Source: Candidatus Enterococcus murrayae
GTDB lineage: Bacteria > Bacillota > Bacilli > Lactobacillales > Enterococcaceae
DNA length: 64,000 bases
NCBI RefSeq assembly: GCF_017315985.1
Contig: NZ_JAFLVR010000026.1
Location: 18,012 to 82,011, forward strand
Reading direction: 5' to 3'
In this document: positions 1-8,619 of the stretch, piece after piece
How positions within the stretch are numbered: the stretch's first letter is position 1
Layout of the letters: every line of letters starts with the position of its first letter
Notes under the pieces: model-generated
Database searches by the model: none
Seen by the model: only the letters and a program-made list of their open reading frames with translations
What the model was told of the DNA's origin: nothing
Translations under genes and position numbers: made by a program

Positions 1-1
1 T

Positions 2-58
2 AAACTATTTCGGCGTGATAGCAGTAAGTGGTATAAAACACAACGTTTCGATGACTAG
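2..58 (+). CDS. C-terminal tail of an upstream gene (partial)
   Basis: An open frame enters from the left edge and ends with TAG at 56-58, giving 18 residues rich in Lys, Arg and aromatic residues. It stops at the Shine-Dalgarno site of the GH8 gene, as in a tightly packed operon. The product cannot be named from this fragment. GH8 genes of this kind often follow a membrane glycosyltransferase, so an exopolysaccharide synthase is a guess only. Confidence 0.45.
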   Translation, partial: KLFRRDSSKWYKTQRFDD

Positions 59-69
59 GAGGCAATTTT

Positions 70-1188
70 ATGCGCAAACGTCCTGCAATTATGTGGTCAC
101 TGCTGGCTTTGATTTTTTTAGGTTATGTTGCAGCAGTGCTTTTAAATATAGAAGACAATCAGATCAAAGTAGAAAAAAACGTGTATCAACAATGGCGCTC
201 AGCTTATGTGAAAGAAAACGCTGAAGGTGCTTTCGTCAAAACAAATTCTAAGGGAAAAACTGATATCTCGTTGTCTGAAGGACATGGGTACGGTATGCTG
301 ATCACCCTGCAAGCGGTCAAACGCGGTTGGGCAACTGAGAAAGATTTCTACGATTTTTATCGCTACTATGAAAATTTTCGGATCAGTCAGGAAAATCCAT
401 TGATGAGCTGGCGACAAACGTTTAAAGAAGACAATACTATAGAAAAAGAAAAAACGAATGCAACAGACGGAGATCTGGATATTGCCTATGCCCTGATCGC
501 GGCAAGTAAGCAATGGCCCGACAGTTCGACCGATTACAAGCACGCGGCAAAGAGCCTGCTTTTAGCTATTAAGAAAAGAAACTATAATGCCACCAACAAA
601 TTATTGACTGTTGGTGATTGGGCAACGAAGGATTCTGAATCCTATGCCTTGATTCGGCCATCCGATATCATTCCCAGCTATTTTGATACTTTTGCGTCAT
701 TCAGCGGAGATACTTTCTGGCGAACACTCAAGACAAATTCCGTAGATGTCCTGGAAACATTGAGCAAACAGCATAAAACCGGATTGATTCCAGACTTTGC
801 CTGGGTACAAAACAAAACAGTCACACCGGCTAAAAAGGATCAGGTCGCTGATGCAAACGATGGCAACTACGGAGCGAATGCCTGCCGGATCCCCTGGCGC
901 CTTGCCAGCTCGAAGGATAAAGATGTCAATCAGGTATTAAGCAAGATGATGAACTTCTTTTTAGAAGAGAAGGTGATCACTGAAGGCTACACTCTTTCAG
1001 GAAAATCGTTATCCTCTAGTCCAGCTAAAAATTTCTCGGCACCTATTTTATACGCTGCTCAACAGAAAGAAGCTTACGGAAATCTCGTAAACTCACAATC
1101 CTGGGTAGTCGAAGACGAACTATCAGGAAAAGACTACTACGGCGATACGCTGACGACCTTGATAACAATGCAGATGAAGCAAAAATAA
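70..1188 (+). CDS. Glycoside hydrolase family 8 protein (membrane-anchored endoglucanase-like)
   Basis: Predicted GH8 glycanase, the family of bacterial endoglucanases and BcsZ-type enzymes that trim beta-linked polysaccharides made by membrane synthases. The SEGHGYGM motif holds the presumed general acid Glu70, and ATDGDLDIAYAL (about residues 131-142) is the GH8 signature with its conserved Asp residues. Residues 8-26 form one hydrophobic segment, so the enzyme is a signal-anchored or secreted protein with its domain outside the cell. Length (372 residues) suits the family. AGGAGG lies 7 bases before the ATG. It probably forms the last gene of an operon starting left of the window and ends at a strong terminator. 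Substrate is unknown; cellulose-like or another beta-glucan are possible. Confidence 0.88.
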   Translation: MRKRPAIMWSLLALIFLGYVAAVLLNIEDNQIKVEKNVYQQWRSAYVKENAEGAFVKTNSKGKTDISLSEGHGYGMLITLQAVKRGWATEKDFYDFYRYYENFRISQENPLMSWRQTFKEDNTIEKEKTNATDGDLDIAYALIAASKQWPDSSTDYKHAAKSLLLAIKKRNYNATNKLLTVGDWATKDSESYALIRPSDIIPSYFDTFASFSGDTFWRTLKTNSVDVLETLSKQHKTGLIPDFAWVQNKTVTPAKKDQVADANDGNYGANACRIPWRLASSKDKDVNQVLSKMMNFFLEEKVITEGYTLSGKSLSSSPAKNFSAPILYAAQQKEAYGNLVNSQSWVVEDELSGKDYYGDTLTTLITMQMKQK

Positions 1189-1218
1189 AGACAAGAAGAG
1201 CGGACTCTTCTTGTCTTT
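1187..1218. terminator. Bidirectional intrinsic terminator
   Basis: Perfect 14-bp stem (AAAGACAAGAAGAG and its complement) with a CGGA loop. The T-rich run is better on the minus strand (TTTATTTTTG), so it likely ends both the GH8 transcript and the convergent PEBP transcript. Confidence 0.85.
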
Positions 1219-1263
1219 ATGCTTCCCTCCGGCAAAACATGGCTTCTCACATTTAATTAACGA

Positions 1264-1839
1264 TTAACGGGCAGAATACTCCCCTATCAGATAACCATAT
1301 TGTAAAATATGCCCCGCCATCGCTTCTAGAAGTTCTCTTTTCCTCGAAGAAGCGAGTAAATCCAATTTAGTATCCAAAACAAAGACATTGTATTTGTAGC
1401 GATGACTGCCGAAGGGCGGCTTCGGCCCGCGATAGCGGTGCTTCCCATAGCCAATGCCTTGCACCGAATTGCCTAACTCCGATACTTGTTTGCCTTGGGG
1501 AATTTCAGCTGGAATAATTTTCATTGGAGGGATGTTCCAAATCAACCAATGATTGTAGACTCCGGCCAATGGATGATCAATATCATCCATAATTACCACC
1601 AGCGAAACAGCCCTTCGATCCAGCTCAGACAAGCGCAGCTCCGGTGACCGATCCTTTCCATTTCCAGTGTAATCTATAGGGATCTTGTCCCCATTCTTGA
1701 ATGCCGGGCTTGTGATCTCCAGCCTTGAAACACCTTCAATCACAATATCCTTCTGCCGGCTGACCACTAAAATGATCCCCACCAGCAGTATGATCCCGCC
1801 AACGATACCTATAATCATTTTTCTGTGCCCCCTCATCAC
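1264..1839 (-). CDS. YbhB/YbcL-type PEBP family protein with N-terminal membrane anchor
   Basis: Phosphatidylethanolamine-binding-protein fold, Raf-kinase-inhibitor-like bacterial subgroup. Visible family motifs are DDIDHP, the YNHWLIWNIP stretch and YRGPKPPFGSHRY, which build the ligand pocket. A hydrophobic segment at about residues 8-27 with basic residues before it indicates a membrane anchor, so the domain is extracytoplasmic; most family members lack this. Bacterial PEBP proteins have no firmly established substrate. The start overlaps the end of the Crp-type regulator gene by 4 bases, so the two are translated together. Confidence 0.85.
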   Translation of the reverse strand: MMRGHRKMIIGIVGGIILLVGIILVVSRQKDIVIEGVSRLEITSPAFKNGDKIPIDYTGNGKDRSPELRLSELDRRAVSLVVIMDDIDHPLAGVYNHWLIWNIPPMKIIPAEIPQGKQVSELGNSVQGIGYGKHRYRGPKPPFGSHRYKYNVFVLDTKLDLLASSRKRELLEAMAGHILQYGYLIGEYSAR

Positions 1840-2429
1840 TTTTCTTCTCTTAACGTCCGGCGAATACGGCTCAAAGAAACAGGGGTGACACCGATATAAG
1901 ACGCGATATGTCCGTGATTCACACGCTGGTCAATGTTTGGTATCTCGGTTTTTAATTTCACGTAACGCGCTGTCGCACTTTCGGTCAACAATGCTGTCTC
2001 CCGGACTAATTTGATTCGCAAGGTCTCCTCTAGCATTCCAATATAAATTTGTGTTAATGCGGGTTCTTCCAGCATTAGACTCTGAACGAGCTCATAGTCA
2101 AAGCAAACGACTCTGCACGGTTCTACTGCTTCAAAATTGCACATGACCTGTCCGCTAAAAACAACATGTTGGGTACTAAAGACCTGTTCTGCTTCCAAAA
2201 ACTGATGGGTCAAATCATTCCCTTGATAATCTAGATAATACTTTCGAATCAAACCATCCACTAATAAATAAAGCTTATTTTGATTATCTCCCGCAGCAAC
2301 GATCAAATCATCTGACGAAAACTCTATGAGAGTACCTAATTCTATCAATCGGGAAAGAACGGTTCCTTTGATCGTTACTTTGGCATAGCGACTCGCTAAT
2401 TTCTTAACTGCCTGTTCAATTTCTGTCAT
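1836..2429 (-). CDS. Crp/Fnr-family transcriptional regulator
   Basis: 197 residues: an N-terminal cyclic-nucleotide-binding-like beta-barrel (about 20-120), a dimerisation helix, and a short C-terminal winged helix. The HGHIASYIGVTPVSLSRIRR segment (about 172-191) is the recognition helix-turn-helix typical of the family. No Fnr-type cysteine cluster is seen at the N terminus, so oxygen sensing by iron-sulfur is unlikely; the ligand is unknown. It is upstream of, and overlaps by 4 bases, the PEBP gene, which is its most likely partner. Confidence 0.85.
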   Translation of the reverse strand: MTEIEQAVKKLASRYAKVTIKGTVLSRLIELGTLIEFSSDDLIVAAGDNQNKLYLLVDGLIRKYYLDYQGNDLTHQFLEAEQVFSTQHVVFSGQVMCNFEAVEPCRVVCFDYELVQSLMLEEPALTQIYIGMLEETLRIKLVRETALLTESATARYVKLKTEIPNIDQRVNHGHIASYIGVTPVSLSRIRRTLREEK

Positions 2430-2526
2430 CGCCTACTCCTTCTAAAACTGTTTTATTCATTGTATCGAAGGCGGCGGTGCCTGTCATTAACATAGGATAA
2501 AGGCACGAGAGGGTAATCTATAAAAG

Positions 2527-3213
2527 CTATGGGGTCAAGGTAAATTCATTTTTATTTAATAATGATACTAGCAGGTCTCCTAGCTGGTATCCTCGTCCCC
2601 ACATCGTTTTTAATTCATTCTCATTAAAGCCGGCATTGACCATTTTTTCCCGAATACAGCTCACCAGAAATGAAAGCTGACAAACATTTGATGTATTCAC
2701 TCCCGTTCCCCAGACTTCTTCGCAAAGCTTCTCTCTCGATAATTGCGCTCCTTTTGCTTTGTATAAGAAATAAACGACCTTCCGTTCATTCTTCGTTAAT
2801 CGGGAAATGAATTTTTTATACGTTTTGCCCACATCACTCTTTAATTCGCCAATTTGTTCCTTCAATTGAGCGATTTTCTCAATAAAGTCTTCCATTGGTG
2901 TCTGATCTGTAAACCACTCATCAATTTCCGAAATCATCCAATCTAGGTCTGTTTCTTTTAATTGGTCCTGACTTCCTTTTCTTATCAGCAGGAGCCCCTT
3001 CCTTTTTAAAGAAACTAGGTATTTAGACAGCTCCAAGCTAGAAATCGTCTCGCTTAAAATGGCGATCGAAAAATAGCCGGCAACCTCTGGATAAAAATCA
3101 ATTTGCTCTAATAAGCTGGATGTACAAAAAACTTCATCGTTGATTTTTTGAAGAGCAAGCTGCAATTCTTGTTCCGCCAAAGGGTTTTTAGTAATAATCA
3201 ATATTTTTGCCAT
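2527..3213 (-). CDS. Winged-helix (OmpR/PhoB-type) regulator with atypical receiver-like N domain
   Basis: 228 residues. The C-terminal part (about 130-215) resembles the OmpR/PhoB DNA-binding winged helix: LTKNERKVVYFLYKAKG, then LSREKLCEEVWG, then a recognition helix and a final hairpin around WGRGYQLGD. The N-terminal 110 residues begin like a receiver (MAKILIITKN) but the strand that should carry the phospho-acceptor Asp reads IAILSET, so phosphorylation is unlikely. No kinase gene is adjacent. A clear paralogue is encoded at 60181-60888. AAGGTGG precedes the ATG. Targets are unknown; neighbouring TetR genes or distant surface genes are candidates. Confidence 0.75.
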   Translation of the reverse strand: MAKILIITKNPLAEQELQLALQKINDEVFCTSSLLEQIDFYPEVAGYFSIAILSETISSLELSKYLVSLKRKGLLLIRKGSQDQLKETDLDWMISEIDEWFTDQTPMEDFIEKIAQLKEQIGELKSDVGKTYKKFISRLTKNERKVVYFLYKAKGAQLSREKLCEEVWGTGVNTSNVCQLSFLVSCIREKMVNAGFNENELKTMWGRGYQLGDLLVSLLNKNEFTLTP

Positions 3214-3249
3214 TAGTCATCCCACCTTTACTTTTTTTTGATAAATGTT

Positions 3250-3858
3250 CTATATTGAATCTAATTCCGAATACAAAGCACTCAAATTCGTAATCAGTAA
3301 AACCAAAATCTTGTCAACAACATCCGCAATATCTTCCTCAAAGTTTGACGCGAACCATTTTTCAATAATGGAGACCACGCCATTTGTCATAAACAAAGAA
3401 TAATACTCAATTCTGGATGCTTCTAACGCTTTATAAAAAGGACGGGGCAGTGCTTGACTAAAATGATCATGATAATTTTTTTGAAGAATTTGCATGAAAT
3501 CCAGTTTTTCATGATTCATATTGTAGAAAGCCCGTACTAACTTTTTATTGCAATAGAAAAAATCGAGAATTTTATATGTATATGGGTAAAGTCCTTGATA
3601 TGTATCTTTTTTCTGAGTGATCGTCATTTTTTCTAATAAATGCAAATCACTCTTTTGAAGCTTATTAAAGTTTTTCAAAAATTGGTCGAGTAATTCATCT
3701 AATAGCGCATCTTTATTTTTGAAGTAGTTATAGAAAGTAACCCTGCTGACATAAGCATTTTCTACGATTTCATTGACTGTTATGTCTTCATATTTAGATA
3801 CGGTCAACAGTTCTAAGAACGCATCGAGAATACTTTTTTTTACAAGATTTTTATTCAA
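3250..3858 (-). CDS. TetR/AcrR-family regulator
   Basis: 202 residues with an N-terminal TetR helix-turn-helix (about 8-55: ITVNEIVENAYVSRVTFYNYFKNKDALLDEL) and a helical C-terminal domain. The start is TTG at 3858, preceded by AAAGGA at a rather long spacing. It diverges from a second TetR gene at 3931, with which it shares the SRVTFY-F-NK-LLD recognition region; the two look like distant duplicates. No effector or transporter gene lies within the pair, so targets are not obvious. Confidence 0.82.
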   Translation of the reverse strand: MNKNLVKKSILDAFLELLTVSKYEDITVNEIVENAYVSRVTFYNYFKNKDALLDELLDQFLKNFNKLQKSDLHLLEKMTITQKKDTYQGLYPYTYKILDFFYCNKKLVRAFYNMNHEKLDFMQILQKNYHDHFSQALPRPFYKALEASRIEYYSLFMTNGVVSIIEKWFASNFEEDIADVVDKILVLLITNLSALYSELDSI

Positions 3859-3882
3859 ATCAAATTTTTTTCCTTTCTTTAT

Positions 3883-3911
3883 TTGGCTTAGCTGTCAAAT
3901 CAAGTTACAAT
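3883..3911 (+). promoter_or_regulatory. Candidate sigma-A promoter for the TetR gene at 3931
   Basis: TTGGCT (3883-3888), 17-base spacer, TACAAT (3906-3911). It predicts a very short leader that begins close to AGGAGG at 3918-3923. It sits in the 66-base divergent interval between two TetR genes and could be bound by either. Confidence 0.5.
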
Positions 3912-3930
3912 CGCATTAGGAGGTATGGTT

Positions 3931-4536
3931 ATGTTAGATGAAAAACGCCGTCTGATCGAAGAGGCCTTTCTTGAACTGCTGCATTCACATGAGTTTAGAA
4001 GCATTAGAATCAGTGATATTGCAGCTAAAGCCGGGGTCAGTCGTGTTACCTTTTATAAAAAATTTCAAAACAAAGAAGATTTATTAGACAGCATCGTTGA
4101 GGATTTTCTAGCCGAAATGACCCTTGTTTTCCAATCAAATGTCGTTTTTTACGAACAAGTAAGTGCTCCTAGCTTGGAGGCCATTCGTTCGAACTTGACC
4201 GTTAGGGTCGAAAACGTCATTCGCTTCTTTTGGGAGAATCGGAAAAAAATAGAAATCCTCACTTCACAAAACAGCGATATCGACCTGTTGAAATATGTAA
4301 GAAATCTCTTCAATAAACAGCTAAAAGGAAATCTTCCATTAATTTTCTCAGTGAACTTTGATCCTCAGACATTAACCCAATATTTAGACTATCTATCAAA
4401 AGGCAACTACTTGATTATTGGCACTTGGATTCGCAAAAACTTTGAGGAAAGCCCTGAAGAAATTACCGAGATACTGGTAAATACCTCTTTGCCTATCTTT
4501 ATCGAGCTTTATCAGAAAAAAGGTCTCGAGCATTGA
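3931..4536 (+). CDS. TetR/AcrR-family regulator (divergent partner)
   Basis: 201 residues from ATG 3931. An in-frame ATG at 3925 overlaps the AGGAGG site (3918-3923) and is too close to it, so 3931 is preferred. The N terminus holds a TetR helix-turn-helix (IRISDIAAKAGVSRVTFYKK), followed by a helical ligand/dimer domain ending in a segment like that of the divergent TetR protein. Autoregulation and cross-regulation within this divergon are likely but are inference. No clear terminator follows. Confidence 0.83.
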   Translation: MLDEKRRLIEEAFLELLHSHEFRSIRISDIAAKAGVSRVTFYKKFQNKEDLLDSIVEDFLAEMTLVFQSNVVFYEQVSAPSLEAIRSNLTVRVENVIRFFWENRKKIEILTSQNSDIDLLKYVRNLFNKQLKGNLPLIFSVNFDPQTLTQYLDYLSKGNYLIIGTWIRKNFEESPEEITEILVNTSLPIFIELYQKKGLEH

Positions 4537-4922
4537 TCTCATCCATTTAGAAGTGTTTCTTATAAGTACCAAAACATCTTATTGGTTTCATGTTAAAAAA
4601 CCAAATTTCCTGCTCTCTCTACTCAAATAATTAAAAAATAAGACTCATTTTTTTAAAACCTTCCGCAATAATATTTTGTTGTTGCTTCCTTTGATAAGTT
4701 ATCTTTATATTTATTAGAACTCTTTAATAAATTAACATCTTAAAACTATTATTAGGTTTACAAAAATAGACATCATGTTAATTTATCCCTTTTAATTTAA
4801 TTAAAATAACCTCCGTTACTTTATAACTGCTGCACTCGATTCTCCTGATTTTTACTCCTCTCTCCCTTTGCCTGTACAAACGGCCCTTCAAAGTACGTGC
4901 TATCTATACGTTTTAACAAAGC
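4537..4922. other. AT-rich intergenic region with a 12-bp inverted repeat
   Basis: No convincing gene on either strand. The only structure I can support is a perfect inverted repeat, ATAAATTAACAT at 4727-4738 and ATGTTAATTTAT at 4775-4786, separated by 36 bases of AT-rich sequence. Confidence 0.6.
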
Positions 4923-4960
4923 AAAAGACGCTTAAACCCTCTCGGTTTTAAGCGCCTTTT
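4923..4960 (-). terminator. Intrinsic terminator of the ABC exporter operon
   Basis: On the minus strand AAAAGGCGCTTAAAACC pairs with GGTTTAAGCGTCTTTT around a GAGAG loop, with a T run inside the stem end. It follows the stop codon of the 594-residue ABC protein. Confidence 0.8.
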
Positions 4961-4965
4961 ATTTT

Positions 4966-6750
4966 TTATGCTAGCTGTTCCTTCTCAAACTGACTATTAT
5001 ACAAATCAGCATAGAAGCCTTTTTGCTCCATTAACGCTTCGTGATTTCCTTGTTCAATGATATTCCCTTCGTTCATGACAAGAATCAGATCCGCATTACG
5101 GATAGTTGATAGGCGGTGAGCAATAACAAAGGATGTGCGGTTGCTCATTAATTTGTCCATCGCTGCTTGGATCAATTCCTCCGTTCGTGTATCTACAGAG
5201 CTGGTAGCTTCATCTAAAATCAACATCGGTGCATCCTTGATGATTGCTCGAGCAATCGTCAATAATTGTTTCTGTCCGACGGATAAACTAACGCTATCAT
5301 CTAGATAGGTTTCGTAGCCTCCTGGCAACGTTCGGATAAAATGATCGATCCCCACTGCTTTACAGGCATTCACGATTGTTTCATCAGAAACATGTTCCTG
5401 ATTATAAATCAGATTCTCCTTGATCGTCCCTTCAAACAGCCAGGTATCCTGTAAAACCATACAAAATTGATCGTGCACTTCTTCTCGACTCATCTCCTTA
5501 GTCGGAACACCATCGATAAGGATCTCTCCGCGATTCGTTTCATAAAAACGCATCAACAGATTAACGACCGTCGTTTTCCCAGCCCCGGTTGGACCAACGA
5601 TGGCGATCTTTTGTCCTGCCTTTGCTTCCACATTGAAATGATGGATGATCGTCCGCTCCTTGTCATAACCAAAGCTGACATTTTCAAAACGCACATTGCC
5701 TTCTGCGCGTCGCAGCTTCACTGCTTTTTCTGACTCAGCTGCCAGTTCATCCTCAGCTAAAAATTCAAATACACGACTCATTGCGGCTCCTGCTGATTGC
5801 AGGTTAGAAAAGGCTTGAGCCAGTTGCGATAAGGGCTGTGAAAACAAGCGGATGTATACCGTAAAGGCTACGATGATTCCTAGCGTAATATCTCCTCTCA
5901 AAGCTAAAACAGCTCCGACGACACACACTGCTACATAACCGAAATTCCCGATGAACCCCATTAAAGGCTGCATGATTCCAGAAAGAAACTGCGCCTTCCA
6001 GACACTACCGTAAAACGTTTGATTCATTTCAGCAAATTCGACCTTCATATTTTCCTTGGCATTATATGCGTTAATGACCTGCTGACCAGAATAAGCCTCT
6101 TCCGCAAAACCACTGATCGTTGCCAATTTTTTCTGCTGCTGATTAAAATGAACCTGTGATTTTGCCATAATAATCCCCATCAATAAAAAACCGAGCAGAA
6201 CAGAAACAACCGAGGTGATCGTCATGATCAAATTCGTCCGGAGCATCATAATCAAACATCCGATAAATAGTGTGATCGAAGGAAATAATGAGCTCAAGCT
6301 TTGGTTCAGAGATTGACTGACCGTGTCCAAATCATTCGTTACCCGACTCAAAGTATCCCCTTGGCTGTGAGTGTCAAAATAGTTCAACGGAACGGCATTA
6401 ATTTTTTCTGATATTTGGCGCCGCATTTGTTTAGAAAACTTTTGAGTAACTGTCGCCACGATAAATCCTTGAAAATAGGAAAGGATTGCTCCAACTATAT
6501 AAAGGATAACTAAACTCAGTCCAATTTGACTGATCCGAGTAAGATCAATCGTTCCTCTCAAGCCTTGTGTGATCAGATCCGTGATCTCGCTTAGACGGTT
6601 TGGCCCAAGAATTTGAGTAATGCTTCCGATCGCGGCAAATAAGATTGCTATGACCAAGGGCCATTTGTATTGATTCAATGCTTTAAAAATATTTCTTCTC
6701 AAAGGATGTTCCTTTGTTTGTGTCTGAATACTTCCCAATGTATTATCCAT
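4966..6750 (-). CDS. ABC exporter half-transporter, canonical-site subunit
   Basis: 594 residues: about six membrane helices (20-320) and a C-terminal nucleotide-binding domain with Walker A GPTGAGKTT, Walker B ending LILDEATSS (catalytic Glu present) and H-loop AHRLST. Its signature motif is the degenerate LSVGQ. The partner encoded just upstream has the opposite defects, so together they form an asymmetric heterodimer of the LmrCD/EfrAB/EfrCD multidrug type. The two genes overlap by 8 bases. Likely function is efflux of hydrophobic drugs or lipids; the substrate cannot be read from sequence. The operon is probably repressed by the MarR protein encoded upstream. Confidence 0.9.
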   Translation of the reverse strand: MDNTLGSIQTQTKEHPLRRNIFKALNQYKWPLVIAILFAAIGSITQILGPNRLSEITDLITQGLRGTIDLTRISQIGLSLVILYIVGAILSYFQGFIVATVTQKFSKQMRRQISEKINAVPLNYFDTHSQGDTLSRVTNDLDTVSQSLNQSLSSLFPSITLFIGCLIMMLRTNLIMTITSVVSVLLGFLLMGIIMAKSQVHFNQQQKKLATISGFAEEAYSGQQVINAYNAKENMKVEFAEMNQTFYGSVWKAQFLSGIMQPLMGFIGNFGYVAVCVVGAVLALRGDITLGIIVAFTVYIRLFSQPLSQLAQAFSNLQSAGAAMSRVFEFLAEDELAAESEKAVKLRRAEGNVRFENVSFGYDKERTIIHHFNVEAKAGQKIAIVGPTGAGKTTVVNLLMRFYETNRGEILIDGVPTKEMSREEVHDQFCMVLQDTWLFEGTIKENLIYNQEHVSDETIVNACKAVGIDHFIRTLPGGYETYLDDSVSLSVGQKQLLTIARAIIKDAPMLILDEATSSVDTRTEELIQAAMDKLMSNRTSFVIAHRLSTIRNADLILVMNEGNIIEQGNHEALMEQKGFYADLYNSQFEKEQLA

Positions 6751-8509
6751 TGATCAATTCCTCCTTCGACAGCTGTGAATAGGCAATCTCTTGATAGATC
6801 GCGTTTCTCTCCAGTAATTCTTCATGTGTTCCCTGACCAACAATATGCCCCTCATCTAAAACAATGATTTGGTCAGCATCCATGATAGTACTGATCCGCT
6901 GAGCAACAATCAATTTTGTTGTATCGGCTAGCTTTTCTTTTAATACCTGACGCAGCTTTTTATCTGTTTGATAGTCCAATGCCGAGAAGGAGTCATCGAA
7001 CAATAGGATTTCAGGTCGTCGGGCAATCACGCGGGCAATTGCCAAACGCTGCTTCTGCCCACCAGAAAAGTTGTTGCCGTTTTGAGCAACATGGCTTTTC
7101 AATTTCTCCGCTTTTTTATTTACAAAGTCACTGGCTTGAGCAATCGATAGCGCTTCTTGTATTTTCTCTCCATTCAAAGGAGTATTACTGCTGCTCCCAA
7201 AATCCAAATTCGACTGGATCGTTCCACTGAACAACACTGGCTTTTGTGGAATATAACCAACGATATCGTTCAGATTCACATGGCTGTATGTATGGATCGG
7301 CTGTCCGTCGATCGTAATCGTCCCTTCACTGGCTTCATAAAACCGTGGAATCAAGTTCAAAATCGTACTTTTCCCACTGCCTGTCGAACCGATAAAAGCA
7401 ATCGTGTCCCCCTGCTCTGCTTTAAAGGTGATATCATGGATCACCGGTTCGGAAGCATCTGGATAGTGGAAGGACACATGATCAAATTCCACCGTTCCTT
7501 TGATATTCGTTTGCAGCTTTTCGCCCTCTTCTGGAAACACTACGGAAGCTTCCTTATCCAGCACCTCGTTGATCCGCTTCGCAGATACAGTCGCCCGCGG
7601 CAAAATCATAAAAATCATCGACATCAAAACAAAGCTCATGACGACTTGCATCGCATAAGAAGAGAACACGATCATATCGCTAAATAACGAAAGCTTTACC
7701 ATACCTTGTGCTTGCTGAATCATGTAAGCCCCGATCCAATAGACCGCTAAAGTCAATCCGCTGGAAATCAAACTCATGCTCGGACTCATCAAGGCCATTA
7801 CTCGTCCTGCAAACAAATTGGTCGACGTAAGCTCCTGATTAGCCGCTGCGAATTTTTCTTCTTGATACCCTTCTGCATTATACGCTCGTACAACTCGTAA
7901 ACCGGTTAAATTTTCACGTGTGAGACTGTTAACCTGATCCGTAAGCTGTTGAACTTTACGGAATTTAGGCTGAACTAAAGTCAAAATCACCGATAGCAGG
8001 ATCAATAGAATCAAAACAGCAACCCCGGTAGTCGTGGTCCATTGCCAACTTTTTCCGGAGATCTTTAAAACTGCCCAAACTGCGGTAATCGGTCCTTTGA
8101 TCATCAACTGTAAGCCCATCGCGACGATCTGTTGAATTTGCGTTAAGTCGTTCGTAGTCCGCGTAGTCAAACTTGGGATCGAAAATTGTTGAATCTCATG
8201 AGTGGAATAATCCATAACCTTGCTAAACATATTCTGACGCAATCGGCAGGTTAAGCTCGCTGCTATTTTTGCAGCAAATAAGCCAACTATTGATGAAAAG
8301 ACAAAGCTCAACAAGGACAGCAAAACCATCCAGCCGCCGGGAGTTAAAACCTCGTTGATCGTAGTATTAGGTGTCTGCAGCAGCTTTGTGATTTGGGACA
8401 TATAATCCGGCACCTTCAAATCCATCCATACCTGACCAAGGATGAATAGAACGCTTGTCAGTGCCAGTAATCGCTCGTTTAAATTCGTTCGTTTTATTAG
8501 CTGTATCAT
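6743..8509 (-). CDS. ABC exporter half-transporter, degenerate-site subunit
   Basis: 588 residues with six predicted membrane helices and an ATPase domain: Walker A GSTGSGKST, canonical signature FSGGQKQR, but Walker B ends LLFDDSFSALD, with Asp in place of the catalytic Glu, and the H-loop region reads AQRIST with Gln for His. This matches the non-hydrolysing half of heterodimeric type IV exporters. AGGAGG precedes ATG 8509. A MarR operator-like palindrome lies 58-70 bases upstream, between this gene and the MarR gene. Confidence 0.9.
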   Translation of the reverse strand: MIQLIKRTNLNERLLALTSVLFILGQVWMDLKVPDYMSQITKLLQTPNTTINEVLTPGGWMVLLSLLSFVFSSIVGLFAAKIAASLTCRLRQNMFSKVMDYSTHEIQQFSIPSLTTRTTNDLTQIQQIVAMGLQLMIKGPITAVWAVLKISGKSWQWTTTTGVAVLILLILLSVILTLVQPKFRKVQQLTDQVNSLTRENLTGLRVVRAYNAEGYQEEKFAAANQELTSTNLFAGRVMALMSPSMSLISSGLTLAVYWIGAYMIQQAQGMVKLSLFSDMIVFSSYAMQVVMSFVLMSMIFMILPRATVSAKRINEVLDKEASVVFPEEGEKLQTNIKGTVEFDHVSFHYPDASEPVIHDITFKAEQGDTIAFIGSTGSGKSTILNLIPRFYEASEGTITIDGQPIHTYSHVNLNDIVGYIPQKPVLFSGTIQSNLDFGSSSNTPLNGEKIQEALSIAQASDFVNKKAEKLKSHVAQNGNNFSGGQKQRLAIARVIARRPEILLFDDSFSALDYQTDKKLRQVLKEKLADTTKLIVAQRISTIMDADQIIVLDEGHIVGQGTHEELLERNAIYQEIAYSQLSKEELING

Positions 8510-8566
8510 AAAAAACCTCCTATTATTGAACTTCTCTCTTTTAACTAACGAAGTACCACCGTTAAA

Positions 8567-8578
8567 TTAGCATGCTAA
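8567..8578. promoter_or_regulatory. Probable MarR operator upstream of the ABC exporter
   Basis: Perfect palindrome TTAGCATGCTAA. The same ATGCTAACTATT string recurs at the MarR promoter (9080-9091), which argues that both are sites for the MarR protein encoded between them. Confidence 0.6.
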
Positions 8579-8619
8579 CTATTAGCAGGAATAGAAATCT
8601 GATCGTCTTAACAACCAGA

